Assembly (NCBI GenBank): GCA_963755195.1
Contig: CAVWIZ010000001.1
Location: 1,178,001 to 1,242,000, forward strand
Length of the DNA stretch: 64,000 nt
Direction: 5' to 3'
Origin: CAVQJU01 sp963755195
GTDB taxonomy: Bacteria > Acidobacteriota > Vicinamibacteria > Vicinamibacterales > CAVVIG01
The position numbers and the translations under genes are program-made. The notes below the pieces were generated by a model, which saw nothing but the letters and a program-made list of their open reading frames with translations, was not told the DNA's origin and made no database searches. This document shows, piece by piece, positions 1 through 7,643 of the stretch (positions within the stretch are counted from its first letter, which is position 1; each line of letters begins with the position of its first letter).

Positions 1-2
1 GC

Positions 3-713
3 GTCGTTCCCATTCCCCAGCGTCATGGCCTGACGCTTGGCGAGCTGGCGCGCTACATGGTGGCGCACTTCGGTCTCGACGTGCCGTTGGAGGTGGTGCC
101 CATGGAAGGCTACCGCCCCGACGAAGGACCGGGGTTTGGCTGGCCGCCGGACATCATCTGGGTCAACCCCAGTCCGGCCATCGCCAGTCTCAACTGCGCC
201 CGCTGCTACACCGGGACCGTCCTGCTCGAGGGCACGAACCTCTCCGAGGGGCGCGGAACCTCCACACCGCTGGAGGTTGTTGGAGCGCCCAAGTTGAACG
301 TCGAGGCGCTGCTCCGGCACATGACGGACACGGCGCCCGACTTCTGTCGCGGATGTTATATGCGCCCCTGTTTCTTTCAGCCCTACTTTGACAAACACAC
401 GGGGACGCTCTGTGCGGGCGTGCAGATCCATGTCGATGTTCGTGGACCCGATCCGCTCGCGTTCCGGCCTTACCGGTTCGTCTCCGCCATGCTCAAGTCG
501 ATGCGTGTCATCCATCCTGAGTTCGAGCTGTGGCGCGATTTCCACTACGAGTACGAACCGGAGCACCGGCGGCCCATCGACGTCATCAACGGCGGGCCGG
601 CGTTGCGCCACTGGGTGGACGATGCGAAGGCAACGGTCGGCGATTGGGAAGATGCGCTATGCCCGGACGAGCAGGCCTGGGCAACCGAGCGGGCGCCGTT
701 CCTGATCTACTGA
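3..713 (+). CDS. DUF1343 / NamZ-type exo-beta-N-acetylmuramidase, C-terminal part
   Basis: The reading frame is open from the window edge, so the N-terminus lies upstream; 236 residues are visible. The start reads PIPQRHGLTLGELARYM, the conserved arginine-histidine-glycine-GEL segment of DUF1343. It continues with a WVNPSPAI segment and a Cys-rich stretch. The family includes NamZ enzymes that release terminal N-acetylmuramic acid from peptidoglycan fragments during wall recycling. The NPSPAI and GTNLSEGRGT segments are typical of the family. An exported or periplasmic location is likely but the signal peptide is not in view. No operon partner is visible downstream. The assignment is firm at family level; substrate is inferred. 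Confidence 0.85.
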   Translation, partial: VVPIPQRHGLTLGELARYMVAHFGLDVPLEVVPMEGYRPDEGPGFGWPPDIIWVNPSPAIASLNCARCYTGTVLLEGTNLSEGRGTSTPLEVVGAPKLNVEALLRHMTDTAPDFCRGCYMRPCFFQPYFDKHTGTLCAGVQIHVDVRGPDPLAFRPYRFVSAMLKSMRVIHPEFELWRDFHYEYEPEHRRPIDVINGGPALRHWVDDAKATVGDWEDALCPDEQAWATERAPFLIY

Positions 714-820
714 AGCCACGCGCTGGACGGAGCGGTCCAGCTTGGGGCGTGAGACGGCACTCAGACCTCATCGAGAACCAGAACGTCTAAACCAGGCAGC
801 CGGTGCGGCTTTCGTCTCGA

Positions 821-991
821 ATGCGAACCTTTTCATTTTGGTTCACCGTCCTGCTGGCCACGTGCCTCGTCGCGCCGTACGTCTTCGGTGTGCGGCCCAG
901 GATGCGGCGAGACTGGTTGGCGCTCGCCCTCATCATTGCCTTTCTGATGTGGTTGCTCCCCGGCCTCGACTTCCCGCTCCGGTCACGGTAA
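821..991 (+). CDS. Possible small two-helix membrane protein
   Basis: A 56-codon frame starts at ATG 821 with sequence MRTFSFWFTVLLATCLVAP. It has two hydrophobic stretches (about residues 4-20 and 31-47) separated by an Arg-rich turn (RPRMRRDW) and ends LRSR, so it could be a small inner-membrane hairpin protein. No Shine-Dalgarno motif is seen. It sits alone between the NamZ gene and the convergent VOC gene. I do not recognise a family, and it may be a chance frame. Confidence 0.3.
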   Translation: MRTFSFWFTVLLATCLVAPYVFGVRPRMRRDWLALALIIAFLMWLLPGLDFPLRSR

Positions 992-995
992 GAAG

Positions 996-1859
996 TCAAC
1001 TCTTGGTGGAGCGTGCAGTCGCCAGAGCGTCGTCAGACACCGGCTCCACGTCGGCCTCCCAAAGGTAGATCGGGTTGCCATCCATGTCTTCGATCTCGAC
1101 GAAGTTGTCCCGCTCGGAGCGAATGATAGGCCCGGTCAGCCGGACACCGCGCTCGACCAGACGGGAAACCACACTCGTGATCGGCTCGTCGATTGCCAGG
1201 CCGAGCGTCACGGAGCCCTTCGTACCGGGCGTGGGGGATCTGGGTGACCGGGGATGCAGGCCGATGACCAGGGTGCGGCCCGCCTCTACGGTGGCCCATT
1301 TATCACCGTAGCGGTTCGTCAGGTTGAGCCCGAGAACGCCGGCATAGAAGCGGACAGCAGCGTCCATCTGCGAGACGTAGACGATTGCGTGCCCGCCTGC
1401 CAGCATGGCCGACGTCGTTTCCTGGGTCAGATGGTCGTCCGCCTCGAGATCGCTCTGGGGCACCATCTCAGGTGGAAACTCATGCAGGTAGGTCGCAGTG
1501 CCATCGGGATCTTCGAAACCAATGCTGTTGCCGGCCTCGAATCTGATGATGTCCCCCGTCATCCGGACGCCCCGCTGGACGAGACGTCCGATCAGTCGCT
1601 CGATGGGCTCGTACGTCTCGAGGCCGAACCCCACGGCGCCCCTCGTCCCCGGCACAGGATGCCCCGCCGATTGGGGATGCAGGCCGATGACCAGGCCGGC
1701 CCCGACTTCGTCGGTGGTCCAGTAGCTAGGGCCCGCCTCGACGGTGGCCCAGTGATTGCCAACACGGTTCGTCAGCTTCAGCCCGAGGCTTTCTGTGTAG
1801 AACCGGACGGCCGCATCCATGTTGGAGACGTAGACGGTTGCGTTCCCACCTGAAATCAT
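996..1859 (-). CDS. Two-domain VOC (glyoxalase/bleomycin-resistance fold) protein
   Basis: The 287-residue protein contains two VOC domains from an internal duplication. The first (residues about 5-130) opens GNATVYVSNMDAAVRFYTES and the second (about 150-275) opens GHAIVYVSQMDAAVRFY; both continue with LGL.LTNR.G..WATVEAG. VOC proteins build metal-binding beta-alpha-beta-beta-beta modules used by glyoxalases, extradiol dioxygenases and antibiotic-binding proteins, so substrate cannot be deduced. The predicted start codon overlaps, on the opposite strand, an alternative ATG of the GntR-type gene, so the two genes are divergent with little or no spacer and may be co-regulated by it. No export signal is seen. 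Confidence 0.85.
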   Translation of the reverse strand: MISGGNATVYVSNMDAAVRFYTESLGLKLTNRVGNHWATVEAGPSYWTTDEVGAGLVIGLHPQSAGHPVPGTRGAVGFGLETYEPIERLIGRLVQRGVRMTGDIIRFEAGNSIGFEDPDGTATYLHEFPPEMVPQSDLEADDHLTQETTSAMLAGGHAIVYVSQMDAAVRFYAGVLGLNLTNRYGDKWATVEAGRTLVIGLHPRSPRSPTPGTKGSVTLGLAIDEPITSVVSRLVERGVRLTGPIIRSERDNFVEIEDMDGNPIYLWEADVEPVSDDALATARSTKS

Positions 1860-1935
1860 GGCTGACAGCGCCTCCTTGGACGGGATACTCTCTCATCGTC
1901 CAGCGTTTGAAAAGAGCCACTCGAGAGGGCCAGTT

Positions 1936-2313
1936 GTGGACCGACAGCGAGACCTCTTCCTGCCGCCGATCTCCCTCGACCGCGGATCGCCCAAGCCGCT
2001 GCACCAGCAGGTGCGCAGTCAGATCGCTCGGGCCATCCGGAGCGGTACGCCCGACGGTGTGCGGCTGCCGTCGACGCGCGTGCTCGCGCAGTTTCTCGGC
2101 GTCTCGCGCAACACCGTACTGGCGGCATACGATGATCTCGCGGCCGACGGATTGATCCTGGGACGACGCGGCGCGGGGATGCTGGTCGCTGCCGCGGGCA
2201 CGCGAGGGATAAGCGCATTCGATCCGCGACACGTGCTGCGTGAGGCGCAGTATCCGGCTCGTACGCTGGGAGTGGTCGACCCGGACGGCACGCCCTTGTA
2301 CCTGACCTACTGA
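1936..2313 (+). CDS. Short GntR-family (MocR-like) winged-helix regulator
   Basis: The 125-residue protein carries a GntR winged helix: PKPLHQQVRSQIARAIRSG, then LPSTRVLAQFLGVSRNTVLAAYDDL and GRRGAGM. This resembles the N-terminal domain of MocR/PdxR regulators, which are normally about 450-500 residues with an aminotransferase-like domain. Here the protein ends soon after, in DPDGTPLYLTY, so it is a stand-alone DNA-binding domain or an old truncation. I chose GTG 1936 because GAGAGGGC lies just upstream; an in-frame ATG at 1858 would overlap the start of the opposite VOC gene. The divergent arrangement suggests that it regulates that gene (inference). Confidence 0.7.
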   Translation: MDRQRDLFLPPISLDRGSPKPLHQQVRSQIARAIRSGTPDGVRLPSTRVLAQFLGVSRNTVLAAYDDLAADGLILGRRGAGMLVAAAGTRGISAFDPRHVLREAQYPARTLGVVDPDGTPLYLTY

Positions 2314-2615
2314 GGCGCGCTATCGGCACCGCTTCGGTCAAGGTTCGGCGCTGCAACCGCTTCAACTGGCGCATAACGAGTTGGCAAAGCGATAGGCTGA
2401 CGGCGAGAGTGCCATGGCGGCGTCAGTGCCGTCTGGCGTCCCGCTTCGCCTCCGTGCTGTTGAGCGCTTTCCCGACGGTGTCGTCCAGCTCCTCTACGAC
2501 GTGGAGATAACGGCCAGATGAGAGCCTTTACGCAATCAGGCGGTCGAGTCGTTCCTGCCCAGCCGATGATATCGACCCAAGCGCGACAACTTGAGGCGGC
2601 CCGAGGGACGCGGAC
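2314..2615. other. Intergenic stretch without a convincing gene
   Basis: About 300 bases separate the GntR-type gene from the secreted HExxH protein. A 36-codon plus-strand frame from ATG 2413 has no Shine-Dalgarno motif and no recognisable similarity. No repeat array, terminator or consensus promoter is evident. Confidence 0.5.
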
Positions 2616-3215
2616 ATGAAGCGACCAATCCTTTTCTTCGTGGTCATGCTGGCCCTGAATCAGGCGGCGTTCGGACAAGCCACGCTCGAGATCGCGCTCA
2701 AGCAAGGCACGCCCGCTGAAGCGCGAACCCGAGACCAGTTACAGAGGCTCCTGACAACGTACGACCTGTCGCCGTGGATCTACACCAAGTCCATCGTCAT
2801 CGATGAGCGGGCTATTCCGTTCAGCCATCCCGTGCTGACCCTGCACACCAGGCACGCGAAGGACGACGAACTGCTGCTGTCGACTTTTGTTCACGAACAG
2901 TTCCACTGGTTCCTGTCGGAGCGGCGCGAGGCGACGGAACAGGCGATCGCCGATCTCCGGAAGCTCTTCCCGACCGTGCCCGCGGGAGGGACCGCAGGCG
3001 CGAGAGACGAGTATTCGACGTACCTGCACTTGCTGGTGTGTTACCTCGAACAGCAAGCTGTCCAGCAGGTGCTCGGGGAGTTGAAGACGAGGCAGGTGAT
3101 GGAGTTCTGGGCCACCGATCACTACACCTGGGTTTACCAAACGGTGATCAGCCGGTCGCGAGATATCGGTCAGATCATGCGCGACCGGAAATTGACGCCT
3201 GCGGACCAACGTTAG
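2616..3215 (+). CDS. Secreted protein with an HExxH zinc-peptidase-like motif
   Basis: The 199-residue protein begins MKRPILFFVVMLALNQAAFG, a clear Sec signal peptide with cleavage probably near residue 20. Around residues 92-100 it has STFVHEQFHWFLSE, which contains HEQFH, an HExxH motif as in gluzincin metallopeptidases; the third ligand may be a downstream Glu, for example in RDEYSTYLHLLVCYLE. The rest resembles no family I recognise. It could be a small periplasmic peptidase or a degenerate relative. GAGGGA lies about 10 bases before the ATG. It stands alone on its strand. Confidence 0.65.
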   Translation: MKRPILFFVVMLALNQAAFGQATLEIALKQGTPAEARTRDQLQRLLTTYDLSPWIYTKSIVIDERAIPFSHPVLTLHTRHAKDDELLLSTFVHEQFHWFLSERREATEQAIADLRKLFPTVPAGGTAGARDEYSTYLHLLVCYLEQQAVQQVLGELKTRQVMEFWATDHYTWVYQTVISRSRDIGQIMRDRKLTPADQR

Positions 3216-3342
3216 GCCGGGCCAGGAATCGCGCAGGGGATACGGAGCTTGCCGTGGCCACAACGTCTGGGCCGGAATCGATTTCCGGAATCCTCAAGGC
3301 GCCATGCGCTCGAGTGTGAGCCTCGGCGGCCAGCCGCTTCCG

Positions 3343-4332
3343 TCAGGCAGGAAGCCGGCGTGAACCAGGTCTTGCCTCCGGCTTCGCGACTCCGACAAGC
3401 TCTGGGTACCTGGAGAGGAATTCTTCCGAGTATTCCCCTTCGAGCGGCTCGCCGAGCTGCTTCTTGATCATGGCGGCGTTGGCCACCGACTTCGCCGAGA
3501 AGTGGTTGTTCGTGTAGAGGTAGGCCTTTTTCACGATCTGGCGGGCCGCGTCGAGGGTTTCGGCAAACTCGTTGAGCTCGGGAGCGGTGTAGAGATAGTT
3601 GTAGCGGTCCTCGGCCTTCTCGTGGCTCCACCACTGCCTGGCGTTCCTTCCGTGAAGCCGCATGTAGTAGACGCCCTCGATGTTCGGCAGAAAATTCTGT
3701 TTGATCGAGAATCGAAACTTCGGTTCGTCGATTTGCACCCACGCCGCGCCGAACGGGTTGAGCAGCGAAAGCGTCTCGCCCGTCGCGTCGCTCCAGCTGC
3801 TATGCCTCAGCTCGACGGCCACGCGATAGCTCGCGAGCGCCTGGAGAAGCGATGACAGGTAGTCGCGGGACGCCGGGCTGTCTTTGAAGCTCGGCGGAAA
3901 CTGCGCGAGCAGCGCGCCAAGCTTCAGGGCGGTGGCCAGCGGTTCGACGCCGCGCCTGAACTCATCGAGGTCGGTCTGGTTCGGTCGAGAAAGCGCGTCA
4001 AGCAGCGCGCGGCTCCCCGCGTCGCCGGCCGGCACGCCCCTGGCGAACGCCTCCTTGAACATCTTCGGGTGCGTGAACTTCTGGTAGAGCTTGATCGAGA
4101 ACTCGAACCCCGGCGGCGTCCGTTCGGCCCAGGCGCGCGTGACCTCCGCGCGCGGCTGGCCGTAAAACGTCGAGTTCACCTCGACCGTGTTGAAGTGCTC
4201 GGCGTAGAAGGTCAGCTCGTCGAAGCCCTTTGCGCGGCCGCGCGCCGGCGGGTAGAAGACGCCGTTCCAGGTGCCTCGACCCGTCGGGTAGTTCCACCCG
4301 CTCGTGCCGATGCGGAGGTCTGGTGCGCCCAT
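3343..4332 (-). CDS. DUF72 (YecE-like) TIM-barrel protein
   Basis: The 329-residue protein starts MGAPDLRIGTSGWNYPTG and continues with FYAEHFNTVEVNSTFYGQPR, the hallmark segments of DUF72. These proteins adopt a TIM barrel related to xylose-isomerase-like folds; biochemical function is largely unknown, so none is proposed. I use the ATG at 4332 because a TATTCT -10-like box lies exactly six bases upstream, the spacing expected for a leaderless message; an ATG two codons earlier would directly abut that box. The gene is divergent from queE with an intergenic gap of only about 20 bases. Confidence 0.85.
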   Translation of the reverse strand: MGAPDLRIGTSGWNYPTGRGTWNGVFYPPARGRAKGFDELTFYAEHFNTVEVNSTFYGQPRAEVTRAWAERTPPGFEFSIKLYQKFTHPKMFKEAFARGVPAGDAGSRALLDALSRPNQTDLDEFRRGVEPLATALKLGALLAQFPPSFKDSPASRDYLSSLLQALASYRVAVELRHSSWSDATGETLSLLNPFGAAWVQIDEPKFRFSIKQNFLPNIEGVYYMRLHGRNARQWWSHEKAEDRYNYLYTAPELNEFAETLDAARQIVKKAYLYTNNHFSAKSVANAAMIKKQLGEPLEGEYSEEFLSRYPELVGVAKPEARPGSRRLPA

Positions 4333-4338
4333 CGGCAT

Positions 4339-4363
4339 AGAATAGCGAGAGACGAATGCTGAC
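4339..4363 (-). promoter_or_regulatory. Probable leaderless promoter -10 box for the DUF72 gene
   Basis: On the minus strand, TATTCT (4339-4344) is followed after six bases by ATG 4332. A TTGACG hexamer lies 19 bases upstream, inside the start of queE on the other strand. Box and start spacing match two other sites in this window (near 23456 and 53854). No Shine-Dalgarno motif precedes the ATG. Confidence 0.45.
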
Positions 4364-4994
4364 CGTCAACGAAATCTTCCACTCCATTCAAGGCGAGTCG
4401 ACGCGCGCCGGCTCGGCGTGCGTGTTCGTCCGTTTGACGGCCTGCGATCTTCGCTGCTCGTGGTGCGACACGCCGTACGCGTTTTACGAAGGCAGGAAGA
4501 TGTCGGTGGACGAGGTGATGGCGGCTGTCGTGGGTTACAAGTGCCCGCTCGTGGAAGTCACCGGCGGCGAGCCGCTGCTCCAGGAAGGCGTCTACGAGCT
4601 CATGGATCGCCTGCTCGCGGGGGGCTTCACCGTGATGCTCGAAACAGGAGGCCATCGGCCCATCGATCGGGTGCCGGTGGACGTGATCAAGATCGTCGAC
4701 GTCAAGTGCCCCGGCAGCGGCGAGGCCGACAAGAACGAGTGGGACAACCTCGACCGGCTCGCGCCGCACGACGAAGTGAAGTTCGTCGTGGCCGATCGCG
4801 CCGACTACGAGTTCGCTCGCGATGTGGTCGCGCGGAGGCAGCTGGCGTCGCGCGCCGCGATCCTGTTTTCACCGGTACACGGCACTCTCGATCCGAAAGC
4901 GCTGTCCGAGTGGGTACTGGCCGATCGCCTCCCGGTGCGTGTGCAGCTCCAGCTCCACAAGATCATCTGGTCTCCCACAACGCGCGGAGTCTGA
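4356..4994 (+). CDS. queE: 7-carboxy-7-deazaguanine synthase
   Basis: This 212-residue radical SAM enzyme makes 7-carboxy-7-deazaguanine from 6-carboxytetrahydropterin in queuosine (preQ0) biosynthesis. The QueE-type cluster motif C-x3-C-x2-C is present at Cys30, Cys34 and Cys37 (CDLRCSWC), and VTGGEPLLQ is the SAM-binding glycine stretch. FHSIQGESTRAG at the N-terminus is diagnostic for QueE. Length matches the short QueE class. GAGAGA precedes the ATG. queC follows after an 80-base repeat array, so both steps around preQ0 are encoded together; queD is not in this window. Confidence 0.95.
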   Translation: MLTVNEIFHSIQGESTRAGSACVFVRLTACDLRCSWCDTPYAFYEGRKMSVDEVMAAVVGYKCPLVEVTGGEPLLQEGVYELMDRLLAGGFTVMLETGGHRPIDRVPVDVIKIVDVKCPGSGEADKNEWDNLDRLAPHDEVKFVVADRADYEFARDVVARRQLASRAAILFSPVHGTLDPKALSEWVLADRLPVRVQLQLHKIIWSPTTRGV

Positions 4995-5074
4995 ATTGGG
5001 TAATGTGGTAATCGAGTAATCTGGTAATTTGGTAACTTCACCATTACGCGATTACCACATTACTCAATTACCAG
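4995..5074 (+). repeat. TAATnnGG octamer array, inverted-repeat form (queE-queC junction)
   Basis: The whole queE-queC gap consists of degenerate 8-nt units. The left arm reads TAATGTGG, TAATCGAG, TAATCTGG and TAATTTGG. After a short centre the right arm is the reverse complement (ATTACCACATTACTC and following). The arms pair almost perfectly over roughly 26 bases, so the transcript could form a long hairpin. The array starts directly after the queE stop and ends at the base before the queC ATG. The AT-rich composition contrasts strongly with the flanking genes. Confidence 0.9.
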
Positions 5075-5749
5075 ATGCAACCAGCCGTTGTCCTGCTGAG
5101 CGGTGGCCTCGACTCGTACACGGCTGCGGCGATCGCCAAAGCCGAAGGGTTCGCCTTGAATGCGCTGACCATCGACTACGGCCAGCGGCACGCGCGCGAA
5201 GTCGAGGCGGCGCGGGCGGTCGCACGGTCACTCGGTGTCGTGCGTCACCAGGAGATCTCGGTCAATCTGCGCGGCATCGGCGGATCTTCCCTCACCGCCG
5301 ACATCGACGTACCGCGCGATCGAGATCTCGCCGCCACCGATATTCCCTCGACGTACGTGCCAGCCAGGAACACGATCTTCCTCTCGCTGGCGCTCGGCTG
5401 GGCGGAGGCGCTCGACGCGCGCGACCTCGTCATCGGCGTCAACGCGCTCGACTACTCCGGCTACCCGGATTGCCGTCCTGAATTCATTCAGGCATTCGAA
5501 GCGCTGGCGGCTCTCGCGACGCGAGCCGGCGTGGAAGGTGGACGCTTCCGCGTTCACACGCCGCTCATTCGCCTGACGAAGGCGGACATTATTCGGCGAG
5601 GCGTTGAGCTCAAGCTCGACTATTCCCTGACGCATAGCTGCTACGCCCCGGCCGGGGCGGGGGCGCCGTGCGGCCGATGTGACAGCTGCGTGCTCCGTGC
5701 GAAAGGATTTCAAGAAGCAGGCGTGGCCGACCCCATCCTTCTGCGCTAG
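5075..5749 (+). CDS. queC: 7-cyano-7-deazaguanine (preQ0) synthase
   Basis: The 224-residue protein converts 7-carboxy-7-deazaguanine to preQ0 using ATP and ammonia. The PP-loop motif LLSGGLDSYT is at residues about 7-16. The C-terminal zinc site is formed by four cysteines in CYAPAGAGAPCGRCDSCVLR (C-x8-C-x2-C-x2-C). Length is normal for QueC. It follows queE in the same direction and is probably co-transcribed; the only separator is the octamer array, which leaves no ordinary Shine-Dalgarno sequence. The histidine kinase gene begins 13 bases after its stop. Confidence 0.95.
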   Translation: MQPAVVLLSGGLDSYTAAAIAKAEGFALNALTIDYGQRHAREVEAARAVARSLGVVRHQEISVNLRGIGGSSLTADIDVPRDRDLAATDIPSTYVPARNTIFLSLALGWAEALDARDLVIGVNALDYSGYPDCRPEFIQAFEALAALATRAGVEGGRFRVHTPLIRLTKADIIRRGVELKLDYSLTHSCYAPAGAGAPCGRCDSCVLRAKGFQEAGVADPILLR

Positions 5750-5762
5750 AATTCCCAGGCAA

Positions 5763-7643
5763 TTGCTGAAGTTTCTTCGCACGCAGCCCATCCTCCGGCA
5801 GGTCGCCGTCACCGCGACCGTCATGATCGTGCTGGTCCTTGTCGCGGCCTTGTGGTCTGCCGCGATGACGCGACGCGAACGCGCGGACGACTTGCAAGCC
5901 GAGGCGGGCACGATTGCAGCGACCTCCACGGCGCTGCTCGAAGAGTACTTCGTCAGCCTGGACGCGATGGCCCTGATGCTGGAGCGCCACCCGGCCGTCC
6001 GCACGTTCGACGCCGGTGTGTGCAACCCGCTGTTCGCGATGATCCTGACCGAGCAGCCGCTTCTGAACAACATCCTTCTGCGTCGCTGGGACGGGCGCCT
6101 CGTGGCGAGCGGTGTTGAGGGAGCAGCGCCGCAGCCTGCGCCGCCACCGGTCGTGTTCCAGGTCCTGAAAACGGGACGTCCCACGGCGAGCCAGCTCGCG
6201 GTCGGTCCGATCACGGGAAGACAAACCGTTCTGCTGGTCTATCCGGTTCGAAACGACGCTGGTGCTGTCGCCGGTGTCCTTGGCATCAGCCTCAACCTGC
6301 AACGGCTCGAAACGATCTTCGCAAACCTGTTGTTGCCTTCCGGTTCGACCGTCACGCTCGTCGATCGGAATGGGCGCGTGATGGCCCGAAGCCGCGACAG
6401 CGAAAAGTTCATCGGCACCCAGTTCGAAGTGACGCCGCGGGAACCAAAGGACGTGCCGCGGACTTCTCTCCAGACCGATCTCGACGGCGTGGACCGGTTT
6501 CACGGCAACGCGGTCATCGATCGGGGACCCTGGCTCCTGAGCGTCGCCATTCCGCGCAGCCAGGTGCTCGCGAGCCTGACGCCGCTCTGGAGGCGCAACC
6601 TCACGATCGTCGCCATCACCAACCTGTCGGTCCTGTTGCTCGCCCTGTGGATCTCGCATGTGTTTGCGCGCGACCTGAAGCTGCTGAGGAACGCCGCGAA
6701 GCGCATTGCGGACGGCGATCTGTCGCCGCCAGACGAGCATTCGGTGCCCAATCTGGAGCTCGCGCAGTTGCAGGACGCGTTCGTCACCATGGCCGCCCGC
6801 CTTCGCGACACGCGCGATGCGCTCGAACGTCAGTTCGAGCAGGAGCGCAAGATGCACGAAACCCTGCAGTCGCTGCAGCGGCAGGTCGTCCGGCAGGAGC
6901 GTCTGGCCGCCGTCGGCCTGCTCGTGTCCGGCGTGGCGCACGAGCTCAACAACCCGCTTCAGGCCATCCTTGGCACGGTGGAACTCCTCGAGCGGCAGGA
7001 AGACCTCCGCCCGGAAATACGGAGCGAGATCGCGTTTGTGAAAACGCAGAGCGGACGCGCGCGAGAGATCATCCGGAACCTGTCACGTTTCAGCAACCAG
7101 CAGCCGGGCACGCCGACGATGATCGATCTGCGCGACGTCATCGGCGAGATCGTCCAGCTGCGCAAGGGAAACCTCGACAACGCGTCCATCGCCCTCGACA
7201 TCGAGGCCTCGTCCGGGCGCAAGGTGTTCGCCAATTTCACCGAGATCGAGCAGGTGACGCTGAACTTCGTCATCAACGCTCAACAGGCCATCGAGGGAGC
7301 GAAGCCCGCGAAAGGCCGCATCCTGATTCGCCTGACGGATGCTGGAAAGAAAGTGCGCCTCGAGGTCAGCGACAACGGACCGGGCGTCGGTCCGGCCGAC
7401 GAGCCCAAACTGTTCCAGCCGTTTTTTACGACCAAGCCTGTTGGCAAAGGCACCGGCCTCGGTTTGTCGGTGAGCTACGGGATCATCGATTCGTACGGCG
7501 GGGCTATCGGCTACGCCAACAACGAATGGGGCGGCGCGACGTTCTTTTTCGAGTTGCCGAGCGCGGATTCGCAGGCGACGGACTCCGGGACCACGAATGA
7601 CCGAGCGCCTGTATCACGCCGATCCGTACTGCCGGGAGTTTGA
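5763..7643 (+). CDS. Membrane sensor histidine kinase (cache-HAMP-HisKA-HATPase)
   Basis: Starting at TTG 5763, just after the queC stop, the protein has 626 residues. A transmembrane segment (about residues 12-32) is followed by a periplasmic cache-like sensor domain, a second membrane helix (NLSVLLLALWISHVF), a HAMP region (LRNAAKRIADGDL) and a coiled coil. The kinase core follows: phospho-acceptor His near residue 393 in SGVAHELNNPLQAILG, N box NFVINAQQAI, and G boxes DNGPGVG and GKGTGLGLS. The end overlaps the AlaX-like gene by about 47 bases. No response regulator is adjacent, so the partner is unknown. An upstream start inside queC is possible but less likely. Confidence 0.85.
   Translation: MLKFLRTQPILRQVAVTATVMIVLVLVAALWSAAMTRRERADDLQAEAGTIAATSTALLEEYFVSLDAMALMLERHPAVRTFDAGVCNPLFAMILTEQPLLNNILLRRWDGRLVASGVEGAAPQPAPPPVVFQVLKTGRPTASQLAVGPITGRQTVLLVYPVRNDAGAVAGVLGISLNLQRLETIFANLLLPSGSTVTLVDRNGRVMARSRDSEKFIGTQFEVTPREPKDVPRTSLQTDLDGVDRFHGNAVIDRGPWLLSVAIPRSQVLASLTPLWRRNLTIVAITNLSVLLLALWISHVFARDLKLLRNAAKRIADGDLSPPDEHSVPNLELAQLQDAFVTMAARLRDTRDALERQFEQERKMHETLQSLQRQVVRQERLAAVGLLVSGVAHELNNPLQAILGTVELLERQEDLRPEIRSEIAFVKTQSGRAREIIRNLSRFSNQQPGTPTMIDLRDVIGEIVQLRKGNLDNASIALDIEASSGRKVFANFTEIEQVTLNFVINAQQAIEGAKPAKGRILIRLTDAGKKVRLEVSDNGPGVGPADEPKLFQPFFTTKPVGKGTGLGLSVSYGIIDSYGGAIGYANNEWGGATFFFELPSADSQATDSGTTNDRAPVSRRSVLPGV

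Noticed and set aside
1858..1935. ATG 1858 as start of the GntR-type protein
   Set aside because: It overlaps the start codon of the opposite VOC gene and adds residues without similarity; GTG 1936 has a Shine-Dalgarno-like GAGAGGG.
5228..6941. Long antisense frames opposite queC and the histidine kinase
   Set aside because: They mirror the GC-rich codon pattern of the real genes and show Arg/Ala/Gly-rich nonsense without domains or starts.
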